Below, in pieces: positions 33,943-43,001 of a DNA stretch of 64,000 nucleotides (position 1 is the stretch's first letter; every line of letters begins with the position of its first letter). This DNA comes from a bacterium SCSIO 12827. Lineage in GTDB: Bacteria; Pseudomonadota; Alphaproteobacteria; Rhodospirillales; Casp-alpha2. The position numbers were made by a program, and so were the translations under genes. The notes beneath the pieces were generated by a model. It made no database searches. It was not told where the DNA came from and saw only the letters and a list, made by a program, of their open reading frames with translations. The DNA lies in NCBI GenBank assembly GCA_024397995.1, contig CP073746.1, forward strand, positions 2,356,001 through 2,420,000. The letters are read 5' to 3'.

Positions 33943-34905
33943 TTAGTCTTCGGCGTTCAGGACCCGGACCGGCGAACCGGCCATCCAGGATTTGATGCAT
34001 TCCACGGCTTCCGGGTACATCACTTCGTAGTTTTCCCGGATCACGTAGCCCGTGTGGCCGGTCAGCACGGCGTTGTCGAGCTTACGCAGGTCGTGGTCGG
34101 CAGGCAGTGGTTCGACATCATAAACGTCGATACCGGCGCCTTTGATCTTGTTCGCCTTGAGCGCCGCGATCAGCGCCGCTTCATCGATGATCGGCCCGCG
34201 CGAGGTGTTGACGATGTAGGCCGAGGGCTTCATCAGCGCCAACTCATCCGCGCCGACCAGACCCGTGGTCCGTTCCGACAGCAGGACATGGATGGTCACC
34301 ACATCGGACTGTTTGAACAGCTCTTCCTTGGAAACGCGGGTCGCATTGCATTCGGCCGCACGCGCGTCCGTCAGGTTTTCCGACCAGGCGACGACCTTCA
34401 TGCCCAACGCGTTGCCAAGTGCGGCCGACTGCGCCCCCAGCTTGCCCAGGCCGATGACGCCGAGCGTCTTGCCGCGCAGACCGACCGGGAAACTTTCCTG
34501 CCAACCACCGGCCTTCATGCAACGGTCTTCCTTGGGAATCTCCTTGGTCACGGCGAAGATCAGGGCCCAGGTCTGTTCGAACGCCGGATAGGGCAGGATC
34601 GCCGTACCGCAGACGGTGATGCCCATGGACCGCGCCTTTTTCATGTCCCAGGCCAGGTTGCGCATGCCCGTGGTCACCATCATCTTCAGGTCCGGCAGCT
34701 TTTCCAGCTGCGACGCCGGGAAGCGGGTGCGCTCGCGCATGCCGACCACGATGTCATACCCAGCCAGCGCCTTGGCGACCCGGTCTTCGTCGGTCTGCAG
34801 GAATTCGTTGAAGGACGTGACCTCCACGTCCGGGCCGAGACTGTCCCAGTCGGCAAGCTCCAGGGCCACATTCTGGTAGTCATCCAGGATGGCGATGCGG
34901 GTCAT
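33943..34905 (-). CDS. D-2-hydroxyacid dehydrogenase family protein
   Basis: 320-residue NAD(P)-dependent dehydrogenase acting on a D-2-hydroxyacid/2-oxoacid pair. The nucleotide-binding motif GVIGLGKLGAQ is near residue 149. NTSRGPIIDEAALIAAL, the catalytic Glu in YDVEPLP and the catalytic His in LTGHTGYV follow in the usual order. It is the first gene of a two-gene unit with the crotonase, and divergent from the PAS-GGDEF gene. The substrate (glyoxylate, hydroxypyruvate or other) cannot be told. Confidence 0.92.
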   Translation of the reverse strand: MTRIAILDDYQNVALELADWDSLGPDVEVTSFNEFLQTDEDRVAKALAGYDIVVGMRERTRFPASQLEKLPDLKMMVTTGMRNLAWDMKKARSMGITVCGTAILPYPAFEQTWALIFAVTKEIPKEDRCMKAGGWQESFPVGLRGKTLGVIGLGKLGAQSAALGNALGMKVVAWSENLTDARAAECNATRVSKEELFKQSDVVTIHVLLSERTTGLVGADELALMKPSAYIVNTSRGPIIDEAALIAALKANKIKGAGIDVYDVEPLPADHDLRKLDNAVLTGHTGYVIRENYEVMYPEAVECIKSWMAGSPVRVLNAED

Positions 34906-35127
34906 GATTTCGTCTCCCTTGGGTTTCTTGATGCCGGCCCTGCCGGATTCGTTAAGGCCAGGATATGGCCCAACCGGGGGCGGGGCGGCAAGTCTTTATA
35001 ATCACGCGACACCGCGTCAGGTTCACATAAGCTCTGGCATTTATGGTATGTTTGATGCACATATTGCGCCCGGCAAAGGTGCCAAAGACCCATAAAACAC
35101 CCCACTGGGGCCAGGCCGAGAACATCC

Positions 35128-36072
35128 ATGCGGACCGACACCGAATTTTCCTTCTCCGACATCGTCGCCAAGGCGAACGATGCGGTCGTTGTTACCAAGG
35201 CCGCGACGGGAAAATCGACGACGCCAAAAATCATTTACGTAAATGCGGCCTTTTGCCATCTGTCCGGCTATTCGGAACAGGAAGCGATGGGCAAGACGCC
35301 CTGGTTCCTGGACGGCCCCGATACGGATGCGGAAGTCCGAGCCAAGGTCGAGGATGCCGTCAAGGCCGGGCGGCACATGCGCACCCGCCTACTGCAATAC
35401 GCCAAGGACGGCACGACCTATTGGGTCGACGTCAACATCATGCCGCTGTTCGGCAGCAACGGCGAGATCACCCATGTCGCCGCCATCCAGCGCGACGTGA
35501 CCGAGGACGTAAAGCGGGAAGAAGAGCTTTTGTCCCTTGCAACGACCGACGATCTGACCGGCGCCAAGAACCGCCGCCATTTCATGGAGCGGGCGGAACT
35601 TGAAGTCCACCGCCTGCGCCGCCACCGGGTACCGTTTTCCGTGGCCCTGCTGGACCTGGACCACTTCAAGCTGGTCAATGACACCCATGGTCATCAGGCC
35701 GGCGACGATGTGCTGAAGGAAGCCGTCCGACGCTGGCAATTGGGCCGCCGTCCGTTCGACACCCTGGGCCGCCTTGGCGGTGAGGAATTCGCCATTCTGC
35801 TGCCCGGTGCCGATGCCGAGGCCGCAATGACCGTGGCCGAACGCCTGCGCGCCGTCATCGCCGATACGCCTTTCGACACCATCGCCGGCCCCATCGATGT
35901 CACGGTTTCCATCGGCATCGCCGAAGCGGAAGACACGGACCAGACCATCGAAGGCACGCTGGGCCGTGCGGACGCGGCGCTCTACCTGTCCAAGCACGCC
36001 GGGCGGAATCGGGTAACCAAGGCGTCGCCGATCCCGATTGCCAAGCGCAAAGCGTCCGGCAAGAAGGGCTGA
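35128..36072 (+). CDS. PAS-domain diguanylate cyclase (GGDEF)
   Basis: 314-residue soluble cyclase that would make c-di-GMP from two GTP. The N-terminal PAS domain (about 10-130) shows IIYVNAAFCHLSGY and DVNIMPLFGSNGEITH. It is not a LOV domain, as the flavin Cys motif is missing. The GGDEF domain (about 145-300) carries the active-site GGEEF and, five residues before it, the inhibitory site RPFD (RxxD), so it should be active and product-inhibited. The C-terminus is basic (AKRKASGKKG). No phosphodiesterase is nearby. Confidence 0.94.
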   Translation: MRTDTEFSFSDIVAKANDAVVVTKAATGKSTTPKIIYVNAAFCHLSGYSEQEAMGKTPWFLDGPDTDAEVRAKVEDAVKAGRHMRTRLLQYAKDGTTYWVDVNIMPLFGSNGEITHVAAIQRDVTEDVKREEELLSLATTDDLTGAKNRRHFMERAELEVHRLRRHRVPFSVALLDLDHFKLVNDTHGHQAGDDVLKEAVRRWQLGRRPFDTLGRLGGEEFAILLPGADAEAAMTVAERLRAVIADTPFDTIAGPIDVTVSIGIAEAEDTDQTIEGTLGRADAALYLSKHAGRNRVTKASPIPIAKRKASGKKG

Positions 36073-36125
36073 TCGCCCTTCCCGCTTCTTTTCACAGCAA
36101 GGTTTTTTGAAATCGGGGCGGCGGT

Positions 36126-37157
36126 TTAGGCCGCACGTTCGCCCTTCAGGCGCATGGGCGTACGCGGGCCCATGTTGTAGCGGTCGGCAAATTTGGGATC
36201 GAGTTTACGCCCCCCCCGCGCGTTGAACCAGATACGCAACAGATTGCGCTTACGCGTGCCGTCGGGCCAATCCTCGAACGCGGCGCGGGAATGCAGCGTC
36301 ACGTAGTTGTTAAGGATCTGGATGTCTCCCTGCTCGAATGTCATGTCATAGCGGAACCGGTCGCTGACGCAGAGTTCTTGCATGTAATCGAGCGCTTCCC
36401 GGGCAAGGTCGGAAATCGGCTCGCCGATGAATTCCTGACCTTCGATGATCGCCTTGCGCAGGTAACGGCAACTCAGCCGCCCGTCGCACCAACTGTAGAC
36501 CGGCACCTTGTGGCGGGTGACGGGATGGGTTTCCCCGGCCTCGCCCTCGCCCCGCAGGTTGAAGTGAAACCCTTCGTACAGCACCGGCAGGTATTCCGGG
36601 CGGGTCATCAGAATTTCATTGTACACCGCCATGCTTGAGGCGATCTGGCTTTCCCCGCCGGACATGGACGGCTGCAGGCAAAGCAGGCTGACCATATCCA
36701 GGCCGTCGCAATGGAAATACAATTTCTGACGCGTCTTATAGCCGCGAATCAGCGGATCGTTGTAATCGAGCCCCTTGTCCGTGACCTCGCCGATCACGTC
36801 ACCGTCCGGGTTGTGGTGCATGGGTTGGCCCATCAGAACAGTCAGCGCCCAGTACATGGCCTCGATCCGGGAGCGGTCATAGCGCTCGACCTCCAGCCCC
36901 TTGATCAGCACGCAACCGCGCCCGTTTTCCAATTCCTTGGCCGCCCAATCGGCCAGCGCGTTCAACACCGGGGCGTCGATATCCTCGAGCCCGAATTGCT
37001 GTGCCCCTCGGCCCTGGGCCGCCAAGTCGGCGGTTACGCTTTCGAGCGCACTCAGTTCCTCGGTGCTCAGGCGGCGGATCCAGTGGGAATCGCCGGCCAG
37101 TTCTGCGGCAGTCCAGGCGGATTTTTCGGTAATGGGGGTCAGGATCGTGTCGGTCAT
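36126..37157 (-). CDS. TauD/TfdA-family Fe(II)/2-oxoglutarate dioxygenase
   Basis: 343-residue oxygenase of the TauD/CsiD/GBBH group. The facial triad is visible as HCDG (His-x-Asp, in KLYFHCDGLDMVSLLCLQ near residue 150) and the distal His in NNYVTLHSRAAFEDW near residue 290. The 2-oxoglutarate-binding Arg is expected in RKRNLLRIW. The N-terminal start is uncertain: ATG at 37157 gives MTDTILTP, ATG at 37169 adds four residues, and neither has a strong ribosome site. It is divergent from the isocitrate-lyase-like gene with a TTGTATACAG site between. The substrate is unknown. Confidence 0.88.
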   Translation of the reverse strand: MTDTILTPITEKSAWTAAELAGDSHWIRRLSTEELSALESVTADLAAQGRGAQQFGLEDIDAPVLNALADWAAKELENGRGCVLIKGLEVERYDRSRIEAMYWALTVLMGQPMHHNPDGDVIGEVTDKGLDYNDPLIRGYKTRQKLYFHCDGLDMVSLLCLQPSMSGGESQIASSMAVYNEILMTRPEYLPVLYEGFHFNLRGEGEAGETHPVTRHKVPVYSWCDGRLSCRYLRKAIIEGQEFIGEPISDLAREALDYMQELCVSDRFRYDMTFEQGDIQILNNYVTLHSRAAFEDWPDGTRKRNLLRIWFNARGGRKLDPKFADRYNMGPRTPMRLKGERAA

Positions 37158-37310
37158 GGCGGTCAACATTTCGTACTAAAGGATGAGCAGGCAAGCCACC
37201 GGCGCGGCACACGCCAGGGTCGGATTGTCGATATTCGACTGTCTAGCACGCAACCACCGTTGCGTCGGCGGCAAAATAACCGTTAAGTGTGCTCCAATGA
37301 CAGCGTGAAA

Positions 37311-37320
37311 TTGTATACAG
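37311..37320. promoter_or_regulatory. GntR/FCD-type operator palindrome (one mismatch)
   Basis: TTGTATACAG, differing from the perfect palindrome by the last base. It lies 51 bases before the isocitrate-lyase-like start and about 150 bases from the dioxygenase start, in the middle of their divergent promoter region. Confidence 0.5.
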
Positions 37321-37371
37321 TTTGCGCGCATGATTCACAAACGACGCCCACATTTGACGGAGGATATCCCC

Positions 37372-38283
37372 ATGACCTGGCTTGAAGGCAACGGACGCGA
37401 CAAACGCCCTGCGGGCGAACGGCTGCGCGAGCTTTTGGACCGCGACGAAATCCTGCGCGTGCCCGGCGCGCACAACGCCTTTGCCGGCATGATCGCCAAG
37501 CAGGCGGGATTTGAAACACTCTATATCTCGGGCGGTGCCGTCACGGCTTCGCTCGGCCTGCCCGACCTCGGCATCATGACCCTGGACGAAATGTGCAACG
37601 TCGTGCGCAGCGTGTCGCGCACCACGGACCTGCCGCTGATCGTCGACGGCGACACGGGCTACGGCGGCGTGCTGAACGCCATGCGCGTGGTCAAGGAACT
37701 GGAATTGTCCGGCGCCGGCGCGGTCCATATCGAGGACCAGCTTCTGCCCAAGAAATGTGGCCACCTGAACGACAAACGTCTGGTCGAACCCGAAGAAGCC
37801 GCCGCCAAGATCGCCGCCGCCAAGGCAGCGTCATCGCATCTGGTCATCATCGCGCGCACGGACGCCGCCGGGGTCGAGGGGCTGGACGCGGCCATCAAGC
37901 GCGCCAACCTGTACCGCGAAGCCGGTGCCGACGTGACTTTCCCCGACGGCCTGCCGTCGGCCGAGGATCATATTGAATTCGCCAAGAAGGTGCCGGGCAA
38001 GAAGATGGCCAACATGACCGAATACGGCCGTACCCCCTTCTTCACGGGCCAGCAGTTCCAGGACATGGGCTTCGACATCGTGATCTGGCCGGCGACCTCC
38101 ATCCGCGCCGCCGCCAAGCTGTTCCAGGACTTGTACGGCCATATGCGCGACCATGACGGCACCGAAGGCTTCATGGACAAGGTGATGAGCCGCGCCGAAC
38201 AATACGACACGCTGGCCTATTACGATTACGAAGCACTGGACGCTTCGGTCGCCCGGACAGTTGTCCCTGAATACGGCAAATAA
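37372..38283 (+). CDS. isocitrate lyase / PEP mutase superfamily enzyme
   Basis: 303-residue TIM-barrel enzyme of the 2-methylisocitrate lyase / 2,3-dimethylmalate lyase / oxaloacetase group, which cleaves or forms C-C or P-C bonds through an enolpyruvate-like intermediate. DGDTGYGG near residue 92 binds the metal. The lyase signature KKCGH lies at residues 127-131, with catalytic Cys129, which favours a true lyase. IIARTDA near 150 is also conserved. The ATG at 37372 follows GGAGGA by eight bases; the longer frame from 37330 has no such site. No prpC accompanies it, so 2-methylcitrate cycling is not implied. Confidence 0.92.
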   Translation: MTWLEGNGRDKRPAGERLRELLDRDEILRVPGAHNAFAGMIAKQAGFETLYISGGAVTASLGLPDLGIMTLDEMCNVVRSVSRTTDLPLIVDGDTGYGGVLNAMRVVKELELSGAGAVHIEDQLLPKKCGHLNDKRLVEPEEAAAKIAAAKAASSHLVIIARTDAAGVEGLDAAIKRANLYREAGADVTFPDGLPSAEDHIEFAKKVPGKKMANMTEYGRTPFFTGQQFQDMGFDIVIWPATSIRAAAKLFQDLYGHMRDHDGTEGFMDKVMSRAEQYDTLAYYDYEALDASVARTVVPEYGK

Positions 38284-38289
38284 GCCGCG

Positions 38290-38321
38290 TTCACGGCGTC
38301 AATGACGTTTGACGCCGTGAA
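38290..38321. terminator. hairpin between convergent genes
   Basis: A 13-bp perfect stem, TTCACGGCGTCAA against TTGACGCCGTGAA, with a six-base loop. It begins seven bases after the lyase stop and spans the stop codon of the convergent stress-protein gene (38299). No T-run is present, so termination efficiency is uncertain; it may act in both directions. Confidence 0.5.
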
Positions 38322-38862
38322 TGTGGACGTCGTGGGCGGAATGTTTGGCCAGGACCGCCTTTGCCCGGTCTTCCTTGTTCTTGGTGGGCGTCAGCACCCA
38401 TAGCAGCAGGCCACCGCGTTCCATCTGGTCGCGCAGAAACTTGGCATGGCTTTCGCCAATTCCGACGGCAAGAAGAACACCGATCATAGCACCGGCACCA
38501 CCGGCAATGGCCGTCGCCGCAGCGGCGGCGGCCAACGTTCCCCCCGAGGCGACGATCGCGCCCGCGGTCAGGGTCGCCGGGATATAGGTCAAGATACCGA
38601 TTATGCCGCCTTCCGCGTCGCCGATGCTTTCCGGCGATACATAGGCCGTACGTGGAGCATCGAGGTCGTCCTCGGCCGCAGCGGCCGCTTCGTATATATG
38701 CCCCAGTTTTTCCTGCACCGCGCCTTCCCCCGCGAGGAGGCTGATCTCCGCCCGATTAAATCCGGAGCTCAGCAACTCATCAATCGCAGCTTGCAGAGAA
38801 TCGGCGGTTTCAAATACGCCGACGGCTTCTCGAGAAAATTCCGTTGCGGCATCGTTTGGCAT
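38299..38862 (-). CDS. general stress protein 17M-like membrane protein
   Basis: 187 residues. The N-terminal module VGVFETADSLQAAIDELLSSGFNRAEISLLAG matches the ferredoxin-like domain of YflT/general stress protein 17M. The centre has two Gly/Ala-rich hydrophobic stretches (about 87-107 and 112-133) that could form a membrane hairpin. The last part, RGGLLLWVLTPTKNKEDRAKAVLAKH, ends with a His-rich HDVHIHGVKRH tail. Family proteins are linked to envelope or general stress; the exact role is unknown. It is monocistronic. Confidence 0.75.
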   Translation of the reverse strand: MPNDAATEFSREAVGVFETADSLQAAIDELLSSGFNRAEISLLAGEGAVQEKLGHIYEAAAAAEDDLDAPRTAYVSPESIGDAEGGIIGILTYIPATLTAGAIVASGGTLAAAAAATAIAGGAGAMIGVLLAVGIGESHAKFLRDQMERGGLLLWVLTPTKNKEDRAKAVLAKHSAHDVHIHGVKRH

Positions 38863-38962
38863 GGAATGGACTCCTTAGGGCATGACGAGACAAGTCCTAG
38901 TATCGCGATTTACCACCCATCGGCCTTGACCTCTGTCAATCCCCTGCCCGCGCCAGCAGCGC

Positions 38963-39679
38963 CTAGCACCCCATCGCCTCAGCGACGCCGATCAGGTCCT
39001 TGGCGACGACCTCCCAGTCGCTTTCCGCCGCCTGGTCCACTTCCTGGTCAGGGCCGTATTCCTTACGCGGCAGGAAGGCCGTCTTCATGCCGTGACTGCG
39101 GGCGGCCGCCAGATCGTAATTGTGACAGGCCGTCAGCATGCAGCGCTCCGGCGTGGCCTTCATGCCCATCAGTTCGATGGCCGTCAGATAGGCGCGTGGG
39201 TGCGGCTTGTAGACCTGGGCGTTTTCCGCCGTCAGGATCGCATCGAACGGCAGATGCCCGTGCTTCGCAATGCCCGTCAGCCAGGCGAAGGAGCCGTTGG
39301 ACAGGGTGACCAGGGTGTATTTCTTGGCCAAGCGGGTCAGCCCCTCGACCGCGTCGGGCCAGGGGTCTATCTTCAGCCACAGATGTAGAATTTCCTGCTT
39401 CTGGACCTCGGAGAGCCCCTCCAGGCCGAAATCGCCGATCACTTGGTTCATGCGTTCCAGATACATTTCATCCAGGTTGAAATAGGGCCGTTCCCCCGAG
39501 ATCACGGCATCCATGGCCGGGCGGTATCCGGCTTTCCAGGCGACGAGGAAGCCGGGCCAGTCGGCGTCGATCCCTTCGCGTGCGCCGTATTCCGCCAGCA
39601 GGCGCAGCAGGCTGGCGCGCCAATTGGTGACGGTGCCGAAGACATCGAAAAAGATCACCTTCACGTCGGGTGTGGTCAT
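38963..39679 (-). CDS. haloacid dehalogenase, type II (HAD superfamily)
   Basis: 238-residue HAD hydrolase. The nucleophile Asp lies in IFFDVFGTVTNWR (FDxFGT rather than DxD), typical of L-2-haloacid dehalogenases. Motif II is TLSNGS near residue 117, motif III Lys is in YKPHPRAY near 144, and the following TACHNYDLAAARSHGMKTAF resembles the type II C-terminal pattern. It may dehalogenate 2-haloacids or be a phosphatase-like relative. It is divergent from the GNAT gene. Confidence 0.88.
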   Translation of the reverse strand: MTTPDVKVIFFDVFGTVTNWRASLLRLLAEYGAREGIDADWPGFLVAWKAGYRPAMDAVISGERPYFNLDEMYLERMNQVIGDFGLEGLSEVQKQEILHLWLKIDPWPDAVEGLTRLAKKYTLVTLSNGSFAWLTGIAKHGHLPFDAILTAENAQVYKPHPRAYLTAIELMGMKATPERCMLTACHNYDLAAARSHGMKTAFLPRKEYGPDQEVDQAAESDWEVVAKDLIGVAEAMGC

Positions 39680-39775
39680 GGCGGTTTCCTCGTTTCATGG
39701 ATTTGTCGGGCGGATGGGCATAGGCTAATCTCGCTACGCATGCCCCGCAATCCCAAACCGCCTCGGAACTCCGCC

Positions 39776-40237
39776 ATGCCCCAAGACGTCACCGTCCGCG
39801 CGCCGACGCGCGATGATTTCGATGCCTGGTCCCATTTGTGGGCCGGCTACAACGCCTTTTACGAACGCAAGGGCCCGACCGCCGTGCCGACGGAGATCAC
39901 CTTCCTGACCTGGGACCGATTTTTCGACGCCTACGAGCCCATGCACTGCCTGGTCGCCGAACACGGCGGCAAGCTGGTCGGCTTGGTCCATTACATCTAT
40001 CACCGCAACACAGTGATGCGCGGGCCGACCTGTTACCTGCAGGATCTGTTCACCGACGCAGGCCTGCGCGGCCAGGGGGTTGGCCGTGCGTTGATCCAAG
40101 CCGTCTACGACCGCGCCCGGGCTGCCGGATCGCCCCGCGTCTACTGGCAGACCCACGAAACCAACACCACGGCCATGACGCTGTATGACAAGGTCGCCAC
40201 GAAGTCCGGCTTTGTCGTATACCGGCACGACCTTTAG
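39776..40237 (+). CDS. GNAT family N-acetyltransferase
   Basis: 153-residue acetyl-CoA-dependent acyltransferase. The acetyl-CoA pyrophosphate loop is GLRGQGVGRALI near residue 93, following the CYLQDLFTD strand, and the C-terminal half ends in the usual YDKVATKSGFVVYRH. The ATG at 39776 is preferred; an upstream ATG at 39740 would add a 12-residue Pro/Arg-rich leader. The acceptor is unknown. It is 26 bases upstream of a crotonase gene and could be co-transcribed with it. Confidence 0.9.
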   Translation: MPQDVTVRAPTRDDFDAWSHLWAGYNAFYERKGPTAVPTEITFLTWDRFFDAYEPMHCLVAEHGGKLVGLVHYIYHRNTVMRGPTCYLQDLFTDAGLRGQGVGRALIQAVYDRARAAGSPRVYWQTHETNTTAMTLYDKVATKSGFVVYRHDL

Positions 40238-40263
40238 ACAACGAAAAACCAGGGAGAACCCCC

Positions 40264-41079
40264 ATGATCACCTCGCCCAATGAAACGGTCCTGGCCGACG
40301 TCCGCGACGGCGTCTGCCGCGTTACCTTCAACCGCCCGCAGGCCTTGAACGCCATCACCATCGACGTGATGACGGCCCTGAAGGAAATCACTGGCCAGTT
40401 GCGCGAGAGCAAGGACGTCCGCGTGGTGATCATGCAGGGCCAGGGTGACCACTTCATGGCCGGCGGCGACGTGAAGGCCTTCAAGACCATGCTGGACGAG
40501 GAGCCGGACCGCGACAAGACGGCCGAACAATTCGACGCCCGCCTGTCACGCGTCCATGCGACCATCGAAAACATGCGCGCCATGCCGCAACCGATCATCG
40601 CCTCTGTGCGGGGGGCCGCCGCGGGTGCGGGGGTCAGCCTGATGCTGGCCTGCGACCTGGCCCTGGCCGCCGATGATGCGTTCTTCACCCTGGCCTACTG
40701 TCACATCGGGACCAGCCCGGATGGTGGGTCGACCTATGCCCTGCCGCGCACCGTGGGCCTGAAGAAGGCCATGGAGATCGCGCTGCTGGGCGACCGTTTC
40801 ACGGCCCAGGACGCGCTTGACTGGGGCATGGTCAACCGGATCGTTCCGGCTGCCGATCTGGACGCTGAGACGGACAAACTCGCGGCCCGCCTGGCCAAGG
40901 CCGCTGGTCATGCCAACGCCGAGGCCAAGGCGTTGCTCAACGCCTCGTTCCACAACAGCCTCACCGACCAACTGGACGCGGAAAAAGCCGCCTTCATCCG
41001 CAATACGCGGACCGGCGACTTCTACGAAGGCGTCACCGCCTTCGCGGAAAAGCGCAAACCAGGTTTTACCGGGGGATAA
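40264..41079 (+). CDS. enoyl-CoA hydratase/isomerase (PaaG-like) family protein
   Basis: 271-residue crotonase. FMAGGDVKAF near residue 60 and GAAAGAGVSLMLACDLALAA near 119 give the oxyanion hole. The first hydratase Glu position is Ser (GAGVS), while the second region reads GTSPDGGSTYALPRTVG with an Asp. That pattern is seen in PaaG-type 1,2-epoxyphenylacetyl-CoA or delta3-delta2-enoyl-CoA isomerases. An isomerase is thus more likely than a hydratase. A good GGGAGAA site precedes the start. It lies 81 bases upstream of ligJ and may share its transcript. Confidence 0.9.
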   Translation: MITSPNETVLADVRDGVCRVTFNRPQALNAITIDVMTALKEITGQLRESKDVRVVIMQGQGDHFMAGGDVKAFKTMLDEEPDRDKTAEQFDARLSRVHATIENMRAMPQPIIASVRGAAAGAGVSLMLACDLALAADDAFFTLAYCHIGTSPDGGSTYALPRTVGLKKAMEIALLGDRFTAQDALDWGMVNRIVPAADLDAETDKLAARLAKAAGHANAEAKALLNASFHNSLTDQLDAEKAAFIRNTRTGDFYEGVTAFAEKRKPGFTGG

Positions 41080-41160
41080 GGCTTACCCACTCCGGCGCCC
41101 ACCCACCGCCGACCGCATCACGTTGCCCGGACACCTCTGAGAACACGGAAAGAACTGACG

Positions 41161-42174
41161 ATGATTATCGATTGCCACGGCCATTACACCACCGCCCCTG
41201 ACCAGCACGCCGCATGGCGCAAGGAACAGATCGACGCCAAGGGTGACCTGTCCAAGATGAGCGCCAAGGAGCCCATCATTTCCGATGACGAACTGCGTGA
41301 CAGCGTGGCCAACACGCAGCTGCGCCTGCAGCAGGAACGCGGCACGGACATGACGGTCTTTTCGCCCCGCGCCGGCGGCATGGGCCATCACATCGGCGAC
41401 GAGAAGATGAGCATCCAGTGGTCGCGCATCTGCAACGACCAGATCAAGCGCATCTGCGACATGTTCTCCAACAACTTCGCGCCTGTGGGCCAGCTGCCGC
41501 AATCGCCGGGCTGCTCACCGTCCAATTCCATTCCGGAGCTGGAACGCCTGGTCAACGACCTGGGCTTCATCGGCGTCAACCTGAACCCGGATCCGTCGGG
41601 CGGCCATTGGACGGACCCGCCCCTGACCGATCCCTGGTGGTTCGACCTTTACGCCAAGCTGGAGGAACTGCAGGTTCCGGCAATGATCCACGTCAGCCAA
41701 TCCTGCAACCCCAACTTCCATTTCACCGGGGCCCATTACATCAATGCCGACACGGCGGCCTTCATGCAACTTTTGGAATCGGACCTGTTCGAACGGTTCC
41801 CGAAGCTTAAGCTGATCATCCCCCACGGCGGCGGTGCCGTGCCCTATCACTGGGGCCGCTACCGGGGCATCGCCATGGGCATGAACCGGCCCGAGCCCAA
41901 GGACATGATGGGCGAAAACCTGTACTTCGACACCTGCGTCTACCATCAGCCAGGCATCAACCTGATGACCGAGGTCGTTCCCGTGGACAACATCTTGTTC
42001 GCCTCCGAACTGCACGGCGCCGTGCGCTGCAAGGACCCGGACACGGGCGAATGGTTCGACGACACGCGCCGCTATATCGACGCGACGGCGAACCTGACAT
42101 CTGAAGAAAAGAAAAAAGTGTTCTATAAGAACGCGTTGAAGGTATTCTCGCGGCTCAAGCTGCCGGCCGCCTGA
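41161..42174 (+). CDS. ligJ: 4-oxalomesaconate hydratase
   Basis: 337-residue amidohydrolase-superfamily hydratase that converts the keto form of 4-oxalomesaconate to 4-carboxy-4-hydroxy-2-oxoadipate in the protocatechuate/gallate 4,5-cleavage pathway. The start MIIDCHGHYTTAP (metal ligands His6, His8), LPQSPG, LGFIGVNLNPDPSGGHW, IPHGGGAVPYHWGR and DTCVYHQPGINL match Sphingobium LigJ as I remember it. The downstream gene encodes the next enzyme, LigK, with 37 bases between them, which strongly supports the call. The upstream ring-cleavage and hydrolase genes are not in the window. Confidence 0.93.
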   Translation: MIIDCHGHYTTAPDQHAAWRKEQIDAKGDLSKMSAKEPIISDDELRDSVANTQLRLQQERGTDMTVFSPRAGGMGHHIGDEKMSIQWSRICNDQIKRICDMFSNNFAPVGQLPQSPGCSPSNSIPELERLVNDLGFIGVNLNPDPSGGHWTDPPLTDPWWFDLYAKLEELQVPAMIHVSQSCNPNFHFTGAHYINADTAAFMQLLESDLFERFPKLKLIIPHGGGAVPYHWGRYRGIAMGMNRPEPKDMMGENLYFDTCVYHQPGINLMTEVVPVDNILFASELHGAVRCKDPDTGEWFDDTRRYIDATANLTSEEKKKVFYKNALKVFSRLKLPAA

Positions 42175-42211
42175 CCGCCTGCCGAACAAAAAACCATACG
42201 GAGACATATCC

Positions 42212-42889
42212 ATGACCGTCGGATTTCGCATCAAGAAGACCTGGGAGCGCATTTCGCCCGACCTGGTCGCCGCGTTCAAACCCCTGCCCGTCGCCAACGT
42301 CGGCGACTGCATGTCACGCATGTTCGCGGGCGGCAACGCGCTGCGCCCCATGCACAAGGACGGCGTTCTGGCTGGCCCCGCCTTCACCGTACTGACCCGG
42401 CCGGGCGACAACCTGATGCTGCACAAGGCAATCGACATCGCCGCCCCCGGCGACGTCATCGTGGTCGACGGCGGCGGCGACCTGACCAATTCCCTGTTCG
42501 GCGAAATGATGCTGATGCAGGCGATCAAGCGCGGCGTCGCCGGCCTGGTCCTCAACGGTGCCGTACGGGACCGCGATGCCTTCCTGGATCACAACCTGCC
42601 GGTCTTCGCCGCCGGTGTGTCCCACCGCGGCCCCTACAAGGACGGCCCCGGGGAAATCGGCTTCCCCATCTCGCTCTACGGCATGCGCATCAACCCGGGC
42701 GATCTGATCCTGGGTGACGGTGACGGCGTGCTTTGCGTGCCCAAGGAAGAGGCCGAGACCGTTCTCGAAGCCTCCCGGCAAAAGAAGGCCGCCGAGGACA
42801 AGCAGATGGCCGCCATCGCCGACGGCTCCATCGACCGCAGCTGGGTCGACAAGGCGCTGACCGACAAAGGCTGCGAATTCATCGACTGA
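42212..42889 (+). CDS. ligK: 4-carboxy-4-hydroxy-2-oxoadipate aldolase / oxaloacetate decarboxylase
   Basis: 225-residue RraA-fold class II pyruvate aldolase that splits CHA into pyruvate and oxaloacetate. The metal/substrate motif GAVRDRDAF near residue 114 and the GGDLTNSLFGEMM segment near residue 90 are those of LigK/GalC/HMG aldolases. The Arg and Asp of GxxRD needed for catalysis are both present. The C-terminus has the longer LigK-type extension missing from the 160-residue RraA proteins (a separate short homologue is at 54881-55369). It directly follows ligJ. Confidence 0.93.
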   Translation: MTVGFRIKKTWERISPDLVAAFKPLPVANVGDCMSRMFAGGNALRPMHKDGVLAGPAFTVLTRPGDNLMLHKAIDIAAPGDVIVVDGGGDLTNSLFGEMMLMQAIKRGVAGLVLNGAVRDRDAFLDHNLPVFAAGVSHRGPYKDGPGEIGFPISLYGMRINPGDLILGDGDGVLCVPKEEAETVLEASRQKKAAEDKQMAAIADGSIDRSWVDKALTDKGCEFID

Positions 42890-42910
42890 ACGTTTCTTCA
42901 CTGCGAGACA

Positions 42911-42963
42911 AAGCCCGCTGCCCCCCATAAGATGGCGGGCAATGGAGGGCGCTTGCGCCCTCC
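42911..42963 (+). terminator. tandem hairpins after ligK
   Basis: Two inverted repeats in the 112-base gap before the SDR gene. The first pairs GCCCGC with GCGGGC about 15 bases later. The second is an 8-bp stem, GGAGGGCG and CGCCCTCC, with a CTTG loop (42944-42963). No T-run follows, so this is either a weak/factor-assisted terminator or an mRNA-stabilising element. Confidence 0.4.
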
Positions 42964-43001
42964 CATAACCGCAACCCGTCCATATGGGAGAAACTTCAAG
43001 A

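Noticed and set aside
35128-36072. LOV-type light sensing by the PAS domain of the GGDEF protein
   Set aside because: The flavin-binding Cys motif (GxNCRFLQ type) is absent; the corresponding region is GKTPWFLDGPDT.
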